The notes under the pieces: generated by a model
Told to the model about the DNA's origin: nothing
Seen by the model: the letters and a program-made list of their open reading frames with translations, nothing else
The model's database searches: none
Shown: piece after piece, positions 1 through 11,395 of the stretch
Layout of the letters: every line of letters begins with the position of its first letter
Numbering within the stretch: position 1 is the first letter of the stretch
Source of the DNA: Ectobius pallidus
Lineage: Eukaryota > Arthropoda > Insecta > Blattodea > Ectobiidae
Length of the DNA stretch: 64,000 nt
Reading direction: 5' to 3'
NCBI GenBank assembly: GCA_964059195.1
Contig: CAXKWD010000007.1
Coordinates: 24,687,023 to 24,751,022, forward strand
Position numbers and translations under genes: made by a program

Positions 1-291
1 CATATTGCAATATTGCAATCATAACATGCTTTTGTTTTGGAAAGTGGAAATCAAGACCGATTTAATCAGATAAATTAACATAAAGAAGCACCGACTTTAG
101 GGTTTATTCCTTTGAAGCCGCCTGGCCATTGAATGAATAACTGGACTTTAAAGATAGACTATTCCGTTTCCCCTTAAGAATGCGATGTGAACGGAATGAA
201 TACTTTGTTACCAGCCAATCCGCTGCAGAAGGTTTGCGCTAAGGATAGTGACAACATATTTTGAAATTAACCCATAACATGGTTCATGCAG

Positions 292-531
292 ATCGCCGGC
301 GTGGTCTTGTGGTCAGCGTCGCTGACTACAGATCCGTCGGCCCGGGTTCGATCCCCGGTACCTCGGATTTTTCTGAGGTAGATCTGGTAGGGGTGCACTC
401 AGCCTCGTGAGCTACCTGATAGACAAGTAGCGGCTCCGGTCATGGAAACCACCATTAACGGCCGTGAATGTCGGCTTGCTGACCACATGGGACCCTTCTG
501 GGATGTTAGATGTTAGTTAGATAGTTAGGGT
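292..531 (+). mobile_element. tRNA-derived SINE (family B), full length with tRNA head
   Basis: The first ~75 bp resemble a tRNA: an A-box-like segment (gtggtcttgtggtcagcg) and a clear B box (gggttcgatcccc) at about 343-355. The body follows, running into a tail of degenerate ttagttagatagttag units. A second copy at 44,790-45,035 shares the body but not the head, which marks this as a repeat and not a tRNA gene. RNA polymerase III transcription is inferred from the two boxes. Confidence 0.8.
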
Positions 532-599
532 TCATGCAGTTTGTTTCTTGTAATTCTGTACTTACGAAATGTAGTTACCACATCATAATATTACCTTAT

Positions 600-1064
600 G
601 TATGTATTTGGCCCTTAAGGGGGAAGGCGGGTTGGGACGACCCTAAGCACTTCAGCCTTGCGGCCCATTGTGCCAACCTCCGGAATGGAATGATTTGCAA
701 GCCCAACGGTCCCCACCGCGAGCACCCTACATCCAACAGATAATTCTACCATGACACATGGACCGCTGCCTCGGTTCCTCTTATAGAGTCCCAGGTTGGC
801 AGCACACCAGCCAGCAACTTCAGGACCACAAGCCACGGGGAGGACGGGAGAGGCCCACAGCAGGCGAGGGTATACCGGGAACCGGGAAAGGAAACGGGAT
901 GATTATGAGGGGGAGTTTGAATATGAAATGGAGAGTGTTGGTGGAATGAGAGGGCGAAACGGGAGGATCCCCGAGAAAAACCTCCACGAATGACACGCCC
1001 GCCAGGCCCGGGATTGAACCCGGGACCCAGGCCCACGCGCTAAGCATGAGCCACCGTGACGGCA
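600..1064 (-). mobile_element. tRNA-derived SINE (family C), minus orientation
   Basis: Read on the minus strand, the right end carries a tRNA-like head with a B box (gggttcaatcccg) near 1009-1023 and an A-box-like segment near 1045-1055. The body contains a 'ccccgagaaaa' stretch also present in the 35,085-35,362 copy. Overlapping ORFs here are chance reading frames of the repeat. The left boundary is uncertain. Confidence 0.6.
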
Positions 1065-1701
1065 TATTACCTAAAATTATATAATGAGATAGTTCATACT
1101 TGATCTGTCCAATCTAAGTCAATCGATTAATTCGCCAGCTGACATGGCTTTAACATTAACACGTGGCCAAGTTATTCTGATAACCCGTATTTAACGTTGG
1201 CATTATTTTGTTTATGAATTTAATCATATAAGTCTTTAGTAACTGTTATTAAATAAATTAACAAGTAAGTAATTGAAAGGACTTTTACTAAGTTGGCTGA
1301 CGTTGATATGAAAGAGGCTTGTATTCAATATAATGTCAAATAAACCACCCCCATGTCGCACGTCGACCTTCCACCGCTGGTACCCGGGATTAAACCTGCG
1401 AGGCTCCATGTGGAATATGTAATGGACAAAATAGTGTCGGGCAGGTTTCTCGTGGTGCTCCTGTTTCTCCTGCCATATATCATTCCTTGGATGCTCCATT
1501 ATAGTATAATCATTCGTGACTAATGATTTTTTAAATAAACTCGATTTATAGATTCTTTTATTATTTTTTCCGAACTTCCTAAATGTCACGTAATGTAAGA
1601 ATGAATTCCATCTCTGGAATATTTATCAGCAGACCACGGATATAATTACAAAGAAATGGGAAAAGTTAAGTCCATAGAGCTATAGGGAAATTATTGTTTT
1701 G
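1065..1701. other. No gene recognised; unique-looking AT-rich DNA
   Basis: AT-rich sequence with a GC-richer patch at about 1350-1410 that contains a weak B-box-like string (gggattaaacctgcg). The open frame on the minus strand shows no domain or codon pattern I recognise. Confidence 0.4.
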
Positions 1702-1922
1702 TTGGTTGGTTTTATGGTTATTTAACGACGGGGATTTACTGCAATTTAGGCCGGTGTGCCGGAATTTTTTCTTGCAGGAGTTATTTTACATGCTTGTAAA
1801 TCTTCGCGCATGGGCCCGCCACACTTAAACATACATAAATACCATCGAACCGGGCCGGGATCGAATCTGTAGCCTTGGGCACAGAAAGCCAGCGCGATAG
1901 GCTACTCAGTTTACTAGTACAA
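1702..1922 (-). mobile_element. tRNA-derived SINE (family D), minus orientation
   Basis: Matches 26,357-26,590 along its length (shared 'atttaacgacgg', 'ttttacat.cctgtaaat', 'ccttgggcacag/taaagcc'). The right end on the minus strand holds a tRNA-like B box (gattcgatcccgg) near 1855-1868. Confidence 0.7.
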
Positions 1923-2175
1923 GCACCGTATGCGCAGGAAATTTCAATACAAAACAATGTGTTTCAGTAGTTTGTGAACTGCTTCCTGTAGAATAAAATA
2001 AGAGAGAAGGATTTTTATCGAAACTGGTGTTTGTTTCCTGTAAGTGAATAGTACTCTACAGCAGATGTGTCAAACATACAGATCGCGGGCTACGAAATAC
2101 GTACGGCCCTTAAAGCTTTAGGTAAAAATGTATAAATAGGTCCGCCAAAAAATCCCTATCATATGAAGCCGCATG

Positions 2176-2186
2176 TCTGACTGACT

Positions 2187-2237
<51 letters not shown>

Positions 2238-2477
2238 TGACTGACTCACTGACTGACTCACTGACTGACTCACTGACTGACTCACTGACTGACTCACTGA
2301 CCGACTCACTGACCGACTCACTGACTGACGCACTGACGGACGCACTGAACGACGCACTGAACGACGCACTGACCGACGCACTGACCGACCGACCGACCGA
2401 CCGACCGACCGACCGACCGACCGACCGACCGACCGACCGACCGACCGACCGACCGACCCACTCACTCACTCACTTAC
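2176..2477. repeat. Tetranucleotide array grading from CTGA to CCGA units
   Basis: About 300 bp of tetranucleotide repeat. The left third is nearly pure CTGA, the middle is a higher-order mix (ctgactgactca, gacgcactgaac), and the right third is pure CCGA, ending in CTCA units. Minus-strand frames through it give artificial Ser/Val/Arg repeats that are not genes. Confidence 0.95.
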
Positions 2478-3154
2478 TAACATTTATGTTTGCCCACTTC
2501 TAGATGAGCTAGAAACTTGAAATTTGGTACACATATAGAGCTTTTAGGCTGTAAACCACAGGAAAATTCCAAAAAGTTTATTTTTCTAATTTTTAGCTCT
2601 AAAACCCCCCGAAAAAGGGCTTGGTTTCCATGGCCACGGCATTATCAAACAGTGTTCACATAAGGCTCTGAAAGGTAATAGCCAATACAGCAGACTAAAT
2701 ACACGCACTCTATCTCCTTTAGATCTTTTTTTAAAAACCTTTCCCGAGAACCTCAGCGGGGGTTTGGAGGCGGAGCCCCCAATGAGCGAAGCAAGTCTAA
2801 TATAAAATCGAAAGTGTTTTATAGATGTGTGGGTATGTGGGTATGTATGTTCCCTATACAAATCTACAATTCTTGAACATTTTGCACGAAATTTTGCACA
2901 CCGGAAAGTAACGCGGTCGACATTAAAATTTAAACAAACCACTCCTTCCCTTGAAAAATTATATAATTTATGAAAATATTACACTGAATATTTATCAAGT
3001 GCAATTCATTTCTCATGACAACAGTGTATTGATAACAGTGTTCACATAGGGCTTTGGAAGCTACATAATACTGGACTTGAACAAATTCTGATGCTAATCC
3101 ATTGGTGTAAATAATAATGAAAAATAAATCCTCAAAAATAATGCACAATGTGAT
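2478..3154. repeat. No gene; fragments of dispersed repeats
   Basis: Segments recur elsewhere. The string around 2936-2975 is an inverted match to 6425-6470, and 2950-2990 recurs at 6940-6985. The 'cccgagaacctcagcgggg' patch and gtatgtgggtatgtatg run are typical of decayed Helitron-type repeat bodies. No coding region seen. Confidence 0.45.
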
Positions 3155-3832
3155 GCAATCACATAACTTTCTCTACCCTGGACATGGAGAACATAATTTT
3201 CTCATTTCACATTTTGATGCAGCATAAGAGTTCGTATTGCAGGGACAGCATTTTCAATTGTCTCAATTGTGCCAACGAATATGCTATATCAGAAGTCGGT
3301 AAAAAAAAATCCTATCCAGTGATATGTTATTCATAGTTGTAGGCTTTGTATTAGTTCAGAAATAGGGATGTTTATCACCGGCTGTAAGCATGTAAAAGGA
3401 GGCAAAATAGGATGGAATAGTCCTATGCGCGCAGTATATTATTATGCCCCAGGTTTTGGGGAGGAAAGTATGAAAGTGAAATTGAATTTCTTTTTGATTT
3501 CAGCTACGAAACGGTTGTATGGTAACATGACAGTGAGAAATAAAATATTCCGTAAAGACAATACAATTTTATGTTACCGGAAATTCTGTTTCTTCTTAGT
3601 TCAACCCCTCCCAGGCATGGTGTGTAGAAACAATGGGTGGTGCAAAATTCTACATTCTCTATGAGACACAAGCTTTTCCTGAGGGAATAGTTTGAGTGTG
3701 ATGTCGTTCTTCCTCACTTAAAATGCTGATACCTATATCAGGACCTCTAGTTTGAAAATCGGAAGTCCTTCATAAGTCAATTTCTAATTACAAAATAAAA
3801 AACTCGGGCGATGCCGGTCTTTTAAGCTATTT
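3155..3832 (+). mobile_element. Helitron-type 3' arm (degenerate)
   Basis: Closely matches 7,810-8,503 in the same orientation, and the inverse of 40,619-40,990. It ends in a GC hairpin region (ctcgggcgatgccgg) followed by ttttaagctat, a decayed version of the CTAG|T 3' terminus of the better copies at 8,503 and 42,972. The ORF at 3,368-3,664 is not conserved between copies and is not considered a gene. Confidence 0.55.
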
Positions 3833-4697
3833 CTTTATATTGTGTATGTGCGAGAAAAATAGGACTAGCCTGAAGATGTACAGTGAGTCCATTTTATGAG
3901 GAAACCTCGCATCACTGCCGCATTGCCGCGCTAGCATTGTACAAAGCATAGACCCTACGAGCGGTTAGTTGCTTCGGTGTCTTGTAGTGTCTTGTAGTGA
4001 GACGCTTGTCTATTGTTGTGTGTTACGTAAGACAATAATCGAAAATGTATACGGTTGAACAGCGAATTTATTTGGTGGAATGTTACTTATTGAGAAATAA
4101 CCATAGAAGGCGCGTTCGGAGATTTTCTCGTAAATATCCTGACTGTACCATCCGTACAAAATGGTGAGTAATAAGCCTCTACATGTAGGCCTATTTTGAT
4201 AATAAATTGGTTGAGTTATTCTATTTTGTATTGTTTCTAAAGTCTTGATTTGCCGATTTGCCGGTAGTAACGGAACACGGTCCCGGCCGGTGCAAGCGCA
4301 ACAGCGGGGAAAGTGTGAGCAGGAGCAACGCTGTTGATTATTTGCATGTACAGGTATTGCTTTGAGCAATAGTCTTGTTAATTCTAGTGTAACTTGTATG
4401 TTATTTCGGAGAATTCCATTGCCGAGTTTTAAGGGTTTTAAGTTCTGCAGTTAATTCATCAAATAAAACCACGAAAAATTAATAGATTATCCAAACGTAG
4501 TATAGTAATTTTCACTATATTACGTTAAACAATAATGAAATGTATAAACTGCTACGTAACTATAATTTAATTAACAAAAAATTACAATCAATGTAAAAAG
4601 GTTTACGCACGTGAACCAAAAATGGAATTTTCATTACCGTAGTAAAATAGTACATTATACAATCTAATGACATTTTTTTAAGATAGGAGTAGCCTAT
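3833..4697. other. No gene recognised
   Basis: AT-rich sequence. The minus-strand frame at 4,010-4,369 shows no family features and contains simple Cys-rich wording from a GC-rich patch. Nothing else was identified. Confidence 0.35.
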
Positions 4698-4705
4698 CTT
4701 ATTAC

Positions 4706-5442
4706 TAGACTTCGGATTTTAGGTAAAAACCTATTTTAATCCTTAAGTGAAATAGGAACGAAAACTTGTGTATGCATGTTTCATAAGTGACTATTCCTAA
4801 AACTGATACTTTCATAGGACCTAAAACAGCCTATTTTTACGTTAGAGCCTAATATTGCCTTTTTGCTTGTTTTTTTTCTCTAAAGTTCAAAATAAGTTAT
4901 TTTTTGTTATGAATTCTAACATTTATTTTCGGTTCCTACTAAAATTTTAGCTCCGAATGTGCAGTACATGACACATTTGTGACGTGGTTAAATAGTAAGG
5001 AATGTTTCGTCTTCAGTAGAAAAATTCCTTGGAATTCCCAAGAAAATGAGGTGTTTTTCTCCAGACTCCCACATCCAGTAACAACAAGAAACGTAGTTCT
5101 CTGAATCACTCAGGGATACAAGAGGTTGAATATGCTAACGAGCGTAGCTTCTGGGCGCAAGGATTAGGTTTTCACTGTTATGGTAGTAATACAGGCCCTA
5201 GTAATAGGTATGCATAATTCTGTTTACCATATGCCTATATCTGTATTTTATAATGATTTTTCATTAATGGCGACTTCAGTAAATATAATATTCTGCATTG
5301 CAATTTAGATATTTCAGAAAATTGGCAACTTAGCGATTTTATAAGAGACTATTTTACGGTTTTTAGAACCTATTTTCCAATTTTTACAGCCTATTTTAGG
5401 TACCTAAAACAGTATTTTAGCGACCTAAAAGTCCGAAGTCTA
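4706..5442. mobile_element. Non-autonomous hAT-like transposon, 737 bp
   Basis: The ends are inverted (tagacttcgga...tccgaagtcta, extended by TTTTAGGT). They are flanked by an exact 8-bp direct repeat, cttattac, at 4,698-4,705 and 5,443-5,450. An 8-bp duplication with short terminal inverted repeats is the hAT signature. No transposase ORF is present. An inverted, truncated copy lies at 21,062-21,690. Confidence 0.85.
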
Positions 5443-5667
5443 CTTATTACCATTACAGGCAAGTTGCATATGACTGTTTTTGTTCGACCAAAATTTATTC
5501 CATGTTTAAGTTTTTAGATTAGAGATTCATAAAAAGAAAAGGGAAAAACCAAATATAAGGTGCAGCGTCGCATGAGATATATCCCCCCTGACCCACCCCC
5601 AGCGAAGCACTTTCTTTTATACCACGATCTAGCGAATTCTTCGAGGATAAGCAGGCTGACAAGCCGT

Positions 5668-5818
5668 TGGGTACAAGGCAAACCTCTGGGTACTCTCGAA
5701 TTTTTAATATTTGGTACAAGGGGCACTCTCGAATTTTTAATATTAGGTACAAGGGCCACTCTCTTAGTTTTAATATTTGGTACAAGGTGCACTCTCGCAT
5801 TTTTAATATTTGGTATGG
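5668..5818. repeat. Tandem repeat, ~39-bp unit, four copies
   Basis: Four successive units share 'ttggtacaagg.gcactctcg' and 'aatttttaatat'. The open frames in both directions across it repeat the same peptide words and are by-products of the repeat. Confidence 0.9.
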
Positions 5819-5869
5819 TCGGGAGTGTCGGTGACAATATACAAGGATAGTTTGTCGCCATGCTTCGCG

Positions 5870-7122
5870 GAGAAGCAAAATGTGAATATCGAGTGGGCGG
5901 AGTCTTTCGCCAAAGAAAAACGAAATGTCTAAACGCTGCGATCAGCTGTTACTAACTCCTTGTAGTTCTTGTCTTCGGATAGATGGCAGTTGATGGTGTA
6001 TAAAGTTGAAAGTGTGTATTTATGTATGTGTGTTTGTATGTTTACTAGCAGGTGCCCGCGGCTTTGCCCACGATAATTAATTGAAAAATTAAAAATTAAG
6101 AGTATAATAATTATTAAAGCATCATATTTATTAACACTTGCACGCTAATCATTCATAAACTAAACCATTAATAATTAATAAAACAGCTAAAATTCCGGCG
6201 TTAGGTTACATTCCACGATTAGAAAGCGCCGCCTGGGAAAACGATCTCAGATTCGATTATGCAGTTCCAAAGCTAACTGTGAACACTGATAATATCACTG
6301 CCTTCTAGACTGTATTACTTGTGCGTAATTCTCGAGACGGCGGTGGATAATACGTATCGTTTCTCAACTGTTTGTTGACAGATGAGTATTATGTGAATTT
6401 ATTTCATAAATTCAGTGTAATTTTCAGAAATTATATAATTTTTCAAGGGAAGAAGTGGTTTCTTTGGATTTTTACTGTTGCGATACTTCCAGGGTTAAAC
6501 TATCAATATATCATAGCTCGTGCCCGCGGCTTCGCCCGCCATTATTAATTGACTCCAGGATTTTTAAGAAATTTACACTGGCAGTTTATTAAAAATGTTT
6601 GTGGTTCAGAGCTATGAAAATTGTAAGTAAAAAGAAAATTAGAATATTTGTCCATTGTGTTCATTTCACTTAGGCTTTATATAATGAAGAAACTGTTTCC
6701 TAATTTTGTACTCTTCGTGAAAGTTTAGACTGCGAGAGACGAACATCGCCGAGTCTACCCGATGTCTCAACCGAAGTGAGGGAGCGAGTGAGCACGCTAT
6801 TCAGGGCCGTTGAATTGTATAAGAGAAGATTCCCTATACAAATATACATGCTTAATGTAATTTGAACGAAATTTTGCACTCACATTTTCTTCAAACAGCA
6901 AAAGAACATAGGCTACATTAAAATTCAAACAAACTATCCTTTCTCTTTTAAAATTACATCATTTATTAAAATATTACACTGAATTCACCAAATTCCCTCA
7001 CATTGAATGTACACGGTCACTGCCTTCTATATTCAGTTACTGTTTTTAGTCTGCATAGGTGGCTTAGGAATTTGCACAAAACTGGAATTGGGCGTAAACG
7101 ATAAAATTAGAGATACTATCTT
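5870..7122 (-). repeat. Nested remnants of Helitron-type 3' ends
   Basis: At 6,043 the plus strand reads ctagcaggtgcccgcggct, and at 6,513 a related string reads gctcgtgcccgcggcttcg. On the minus strand both read as GC-rich hairpin ends running into a CTAG-like terminus, as in insect Helitrons. The 6,425-6,470 and 6,930-7,000 stretches recur at 2,936-2,990. No coding region. Confidence 0.5.
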
Positions 7123-7592
7123 CTTCTTCTTTCTCTTATTATAACGTCCCTCGTTGTAGGGACAGCTTCTTCTTTCCCTTAGTTTAACCTCCCCCGTTGT
7201 AGGGACGTTTACGCGATCCACGCCGCCCGTACTTTAAAGGACCGCGACGTGTCGGGGCAAGGAGATCCTATGGATCATATAGCCTACATAATTTATTGAC
7301 CAGACAAGGGCTTGGAAGGCCTCCCGGATGAGTGACCAGCCCAATTCCGAGCACATAAGACGCGACACAACATTTGCACACACAATTATATAGGAGCTTA
7401 AGGGTTGAATGTGATAATGACGGCCAGTTGATTTCCAGGGATCAAGAGGGCCTACAGTTTCCCGGAATTCGTCTCACAAGTGAGGAAAACCCCCAGAAAA
7501 ACACCACATAGGAAACTTGTTTAGACCAGGAATCGAACCCGGGCCCGCTGCGTGAGGAGAGCGAACACATACCCTACGCCACAGAGCTGAAC
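7123..7592 (-). mobile_element. tRNA-derived SINE (family A), minus orientation
   Basis: Minus strand: a tRNA-like head at 7,530-7,592 with B box gggttcgattcct, then a ~400-bp body shared with 13,033, 25,287, 37,648 and 45,860 (conserved words 'tgaccagacaagg', 'cccggatgagtga', 'ctcac.agtgagg'). The tail is tctttctc-like. Much of the body contains a local duplication (ccgttgtagggac twice at 7,140-7,210). Confidence 0.85.
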
Positions 7593-7809
7593 AAAGAGGC
7601 TATCGATGAAATTAATTCCTATAAATCAATAATAGTGAATGGTATCCACATAAACAAAAATCTTATTTGTTGCACCCACGTAGGCCTATAACCGTGGAGA
7701 CGAGATATGAATCATGGGTTGAAGATGCACGGTAGCAATATGAGTTTGTGGAGTAGCTTCGAACGGTAACCTCGTGCAGTCATGATTCATGCCTGTCATC
7801 AGTGAATCA

Positions 7810-8503
7810 GTTATATCATTCTCTCCCCTGGGCATGGGCTATATAATTTCCTTCTTCACATTTTGATATAGAATAAGAGGTTGCATTGCGGGGAGCGCAT
7901 ATTCAGTTGACTCAGGTTGACTCAGGCCAGAGTTTGTGCCAACGAAGATTTACAATTACGAGTTTGCTATCTCAGAAGTCGGTAAAAAAAAATCCTATCC
8001 ACTGATAAGTTATTCATAGCTATAGGCTTTGTATTAGTTGAGAAATATGGATGTTTATCATAGTCCCTAAGCATGTAAAAAGGGGCAAAATAGGATGGAA
8101 CGCTTATAGTCCTAGAGTGAGCAGTAAAATATTATGTCCCGGGGTTTTTTGGGGAGTGACAATATTTTGTTTTTTATTTCAGCCCCGAAATGATTGTATT
8201 TAAAAAATTAGTAAAGGCAGAAAAATGTTATGTTACGAGAATTTCTGTTTCTTCATATTTCACAATCTACCAGGCATGGTGTGTAAAAGCAACGGGTTGC
8301 AAAATAATTTAAGTCCTCAGTGCAGTATAGAAAGCTATATCTAGCGATTTCTGAGAGAATAGTTTAAGTGTGATAGGACGTTCTTTTTTGCTTCATACGC
8401 TAGATACCTTCATAAGGACTTGGAAATCGAAAATCCTGCGTAAGTTGATATCGAATTATAAGCAAAGTACAAAACATGAGCAACGGCGGGCCTTTTAAGC
8501 TAG
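7810..8503 (+). mobile_element. Helitron-type 3' arm with CTAG|T terminus
   Basis: Homologous to 3,155-3,832. It ends ggcgggccttttaagctag and is followed by T, matching the Helitron rule of a GC hairpin ~10 bp before a CTRR end inserted between A and T. The 5' TC end could not be located, so the element is probably truncated or interrupted. Confidence 0.6.
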
Positions 8504-9364
8504 TGTAAAATACAATTTTCTAAAATCTGATTTTCTATCAGTACAGAAGACAAGTATCTCATAAAATACTGGTAGATCTAGGCCTATATAAGTTAGTGCA
8601 TTATTCACCAGCAAACATTATGCCCAAAACAATAAAAAATGAACCTAATTTTGAGTTTCGTAAAGAAAACAGTGAATTTTATTTCTTGCAGGGTTACTTG
8701 ATTCAATTTCAGTTTCCCATTTTGATTAGTGCCACAGGTTGTAAATTTGAGGGCTTGCCATGCTATTAGGGAGTTTCTGGTTTTTTGCCATCAAGTTTTA
8801 AAACTCTTTTGGCCCTTCAAGAAAAAATTAAAGTTTTCTTAGAAATGAAAGGCGAATCATCTGATAAGCTATGTGAGATAGTAATTGGCTTGAAGATCTG
8901 ACATTCATGGGAGATATTGCAAGGCATTTAAAATGCTTAAATTTAAAAATACAAGAGGAAATATCAGTATGTAACTTCATTGTATGATAATATTAAGTCT
9001 CTTGAATTGAAACTCAGGCCTATGGGATGGGCAACTGGTGAGTAGCAGTGTAATCCATTTTCCTACGCACCATGATTTTCAAGATTTCCTCATTGCTTCT
9101 GACTCCAGGCAGAAGGCTTCTAACATATCACAATTATTAATGAATAATGAGTGAAAGCCTAAAATGTGTAAGTAATTTTACATTAAAGTTCTGTAATTAT
9201 CCACACACTTTGTATGCACTGTATTAAAAATGGGAACTCCTTCAGAATAGAGTAGCCAGCAAACAGTGAGGTATGCTCAGCCATTAGCGAGAGTGCCCCT
9301 CCGAGCCGCGGGAAACAGCTGGTGCAAGGGTAAAATTTCCCGTCGCTGAAGAGATTCAATGTGA
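8504..9364. other. No gene recognised
   Basis: AT-rich sequence with short open frames only. A stretch at 8,600-9,000 has mildly coding-like wording on the plus strand but is broken by stops in every frame. It could be an old transposase remnant; I cannot name it. Confidence 0.3.
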
Positions 9365-9668
9365 TGCATAATAAACCTCGCGCTATTCAGTATATTGCTC
9401 GTAAACTAACATAATTGTTCCTAGCCTAACATAACCTGGCACTGACATAGAATTTAGCTGTCATTTTTTAACTTAATATAGAAGCTTTTTTTTTACTCTC
9501 CCACGCCTTTTGTAAAACATGGCACGAACCCCGCGCTACTCAGAATACTGCTGATAAACTAGCATAAGTTTCCTAACCTAACATAACCTGTCACTGACCT
9601 AGAATTTAAATATCATTATTTAACTAAATTCAGAAGCTCTTACCCTTCCACACCTTTAATAAAACATC
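9365..9668. repeat. Direct duplication, ~150-bp unit, two copies
   Basis: The two halves (about 9,365-9,512 and 9,520-9,668) share a series of words: 'cgcgctattcag/cgcgctactcag', 'aaactaacataa/aaactagcataa', 'ctaacataacctg.cactgac', 'tagaattta', 'cacgcctttt/cacaccttta'. Divergence is moderate, so the duplication is not recent. Confidence 0.85.
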
Positions 9669-10260
9669 GTTACAACCGTCGTTTATCTGCCGAATTCAAT
9701 CGGCATGTAGTCATGTTTGTAATATTGGCTACATTGTAGACTTGGTCCCACTCGGTAAGGCCCGGCTGAGACGGCGCGGCGGTCACCTTATTCTCAAGTT
9801 TAGCGCAAAATGTATTGATTGCAGTAGACATAGCATCAAATGCCAAGAATAATAGTGTTTTATTGTATAATGTGTTAAAATACAAAAGTCGGGTGGTTGC
9901 TTTCTACAAGATATAAAAACGCGATTAAATTTTATAAGAACAAAGGTTACACCCTATTTTCATTTCGGCATGCTGCCCTTGGCCATCAAATTATCAAAGT
10001 CTATTTGGCCCTCAATACAAGTTGAGTTTGACATGCCTGATCTACAGCATAAAGTCCATAGCAGTGCAACTGCAACTGATATTCTCTCACGTTCTTCCTA
10101 AGCAGCAACCCATTTTCACATCATGAATTACAGTAAAGTCCGAGGTCTATTTATCCACAACCTCAAGTGACATTGCAGAATTCAGTCATTTTTCAAAACA
10201 TTCAGAAAATGCGCATAATATACATTGAATTCTTGACGAATAGAATACGTTATTCCTTAC

Positions 10261-10459
10261 CTGTGGTTAGCAACGGCATGACGCAGGGCGAAGTTAGGAC
10301 TTCTTTGCATAAGGAAGAGTTGTTGTTACCAGTGTAGGAATCGAATCCAGGACCAAGGTAAGTAAATCGGAAGCAGTAGCCCTCACTCAGAGCTGCCACG
10401 AAGACAACTAGAGCTGTATAAAAATGTATTAAGAGTTTCTTCCCACAAAAATATACCAT
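10261..10459 (-). CDS. First exon of a putative secreted Cys-containing protein (host gene)
   Basis: The ATG at 10,459 opens a 66-codon exon that ends at a good splice donor (CCACAG|GTAAGG, cut at 10,261/10,260), leaving a phase-1 junction. The N-terminus has a lysine pair followed by a hydrophobic stretch (about residues 9-24), which reads as a signal peptide ending near ALSEG. The mature part has the pattern Y-C-F-R-F-T-x2-G-P-x-F, then two further cysteines. The same pattern occurs in a separate minus-strand exon at 30,490-30,633, which supports a real coding exon over chance. I do not recognise the family. Downstream exons would lie below 10,260, but none was identified in the window. It could also be a decayed paralog. 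Confidence 0.55.
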
Positions 10460-10486
10460 AGCGTATAGTATTCAGCAAGTTCAGTC

Positions 10487-11395
10487 ACATAATTACAATT
10501 ACAATTACAATTACAATTTATTACTCCAAAGTACACGAAAAATATATACAAAAGTTGATACACCCCCCGAAGAAGCAGAGCTTGTGTTCGGGGGTGGTTC
10601 AGTTATGTATTAGAAATACTTATACTAAACAATTACTTAAAAAAAAATGCATAATTTGGAGAAGTATGACAAAATGTTATGTATGAAAGGTTAGAACATG
10701 TTCTATTTACAATACAAAGGTACGAAGCAATACAACAATAATACATAACAATTTATTTGTTCAAATTTTAGTAAAAACAAAGAAATTAAGTTCTATCCAA
10801 ATTTTAAAGTTTAATATGAAAAATGTTATAACAGTAATAGTCGATAACAGAAGTAATAATTATATAAATTTTCTAATTCTAGACCTAAATTGTTTGTTGT
10901 TTAAGTTATTTAGATCAGGATGGTTGGTAATAAATGAATTGAATAGTCTTGGGCCAAAACTTGAACAGTGCTTAGCTCCAGCAGTTGTAACATTTTTTGG
11001 TTCAAGTAATAAATTAAATTGATTCCTTCGCGTGTTATATACGTGAGATTCTGACTTGTAATTGTCACGATGTTTATGAAAATAATCCAGTAAGACGTAC
11101 TTGTAAATTTGGTCTATGGTGAAAACGTTAAATTCAGAAAATAATAATTTGGAAGAATAGTCAGGAGGCTTAAATAAACAAATCTTTATTATGCGTTTTT
11201 GAAGACAAAGCAAAGGGCTGAGGATCGTTTTTGCAACTCCTCCCCACCCAATTATGCCATATTGAATAATAGAATGAATTAGGGCTAAATAAACCGTACG
11301 TAAAACATGAGCTGGTAAACATGAACGGAGAATAACGAATTTATAAATGACTTTACGTAGCCTATTGCATAAATATTCATACACCGGTACTTAAT
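10487..11395 (-). mobile_element. 5'-truncated LINE 3' end (CR1/Jockey-like)
   Basis: Minus strand: the end of a reverse-transcriptase ORF (10,860-11,384), a ~350-bp 3' UTR, and a tail of tgtaat repeats at about 10,495-10,520. Stops just upstream of 11,390 mark the 5' truncation, which is normal for LINE insertions. Confidence 0.8.
10860..11384 (-). pseudogene. LINE reverse transcriptase, C-terminal fragment
   Basis: The 174-residue frame starts inside the protein. The words VYLALIHSIIQYGIIGWGG and LQKRIIKICL are typical of the region after the RT palm in CR1/Jockey-type non-LTR retrotransposons. The later FGPRLFNSF and LNNKQFRSRIRKF words are the usual C-terminal tail. The RT catalytic motifs, endonuclease and ORF1 are absent. 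The reading frame is intact to its stop, so the insertion may be fairly young, but it cannot encode a working enzyme. Confidence 0.85.

Noticed and set aside
2110..2469. Two long minus-strand Ser/Val/Arg-repeat ORFs
   Set aside because: They are translations of the tetranucleotide array; any frame through it is open.
2176..2477. CRISPR-like array
   Set aside because: No spacers; a eukaryotic microsatellite.
2060..10037. hAT-like ends cagatgtgtcaaac (2,062) and gagtttgacatgcctg (10,022)
   Set aside because: The ends resemble one hAT group, but they are 8 kb apart, lack a shared 8-bp duplication and have unrelated repeats between them. Probably two separate remnants.
10320..10390. tRNA/SINE-like B box (ggattcgattcc on the minus strand)
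   Set aside because: It falls inside the putative secreted-protein exon and has no A box or SINE body.
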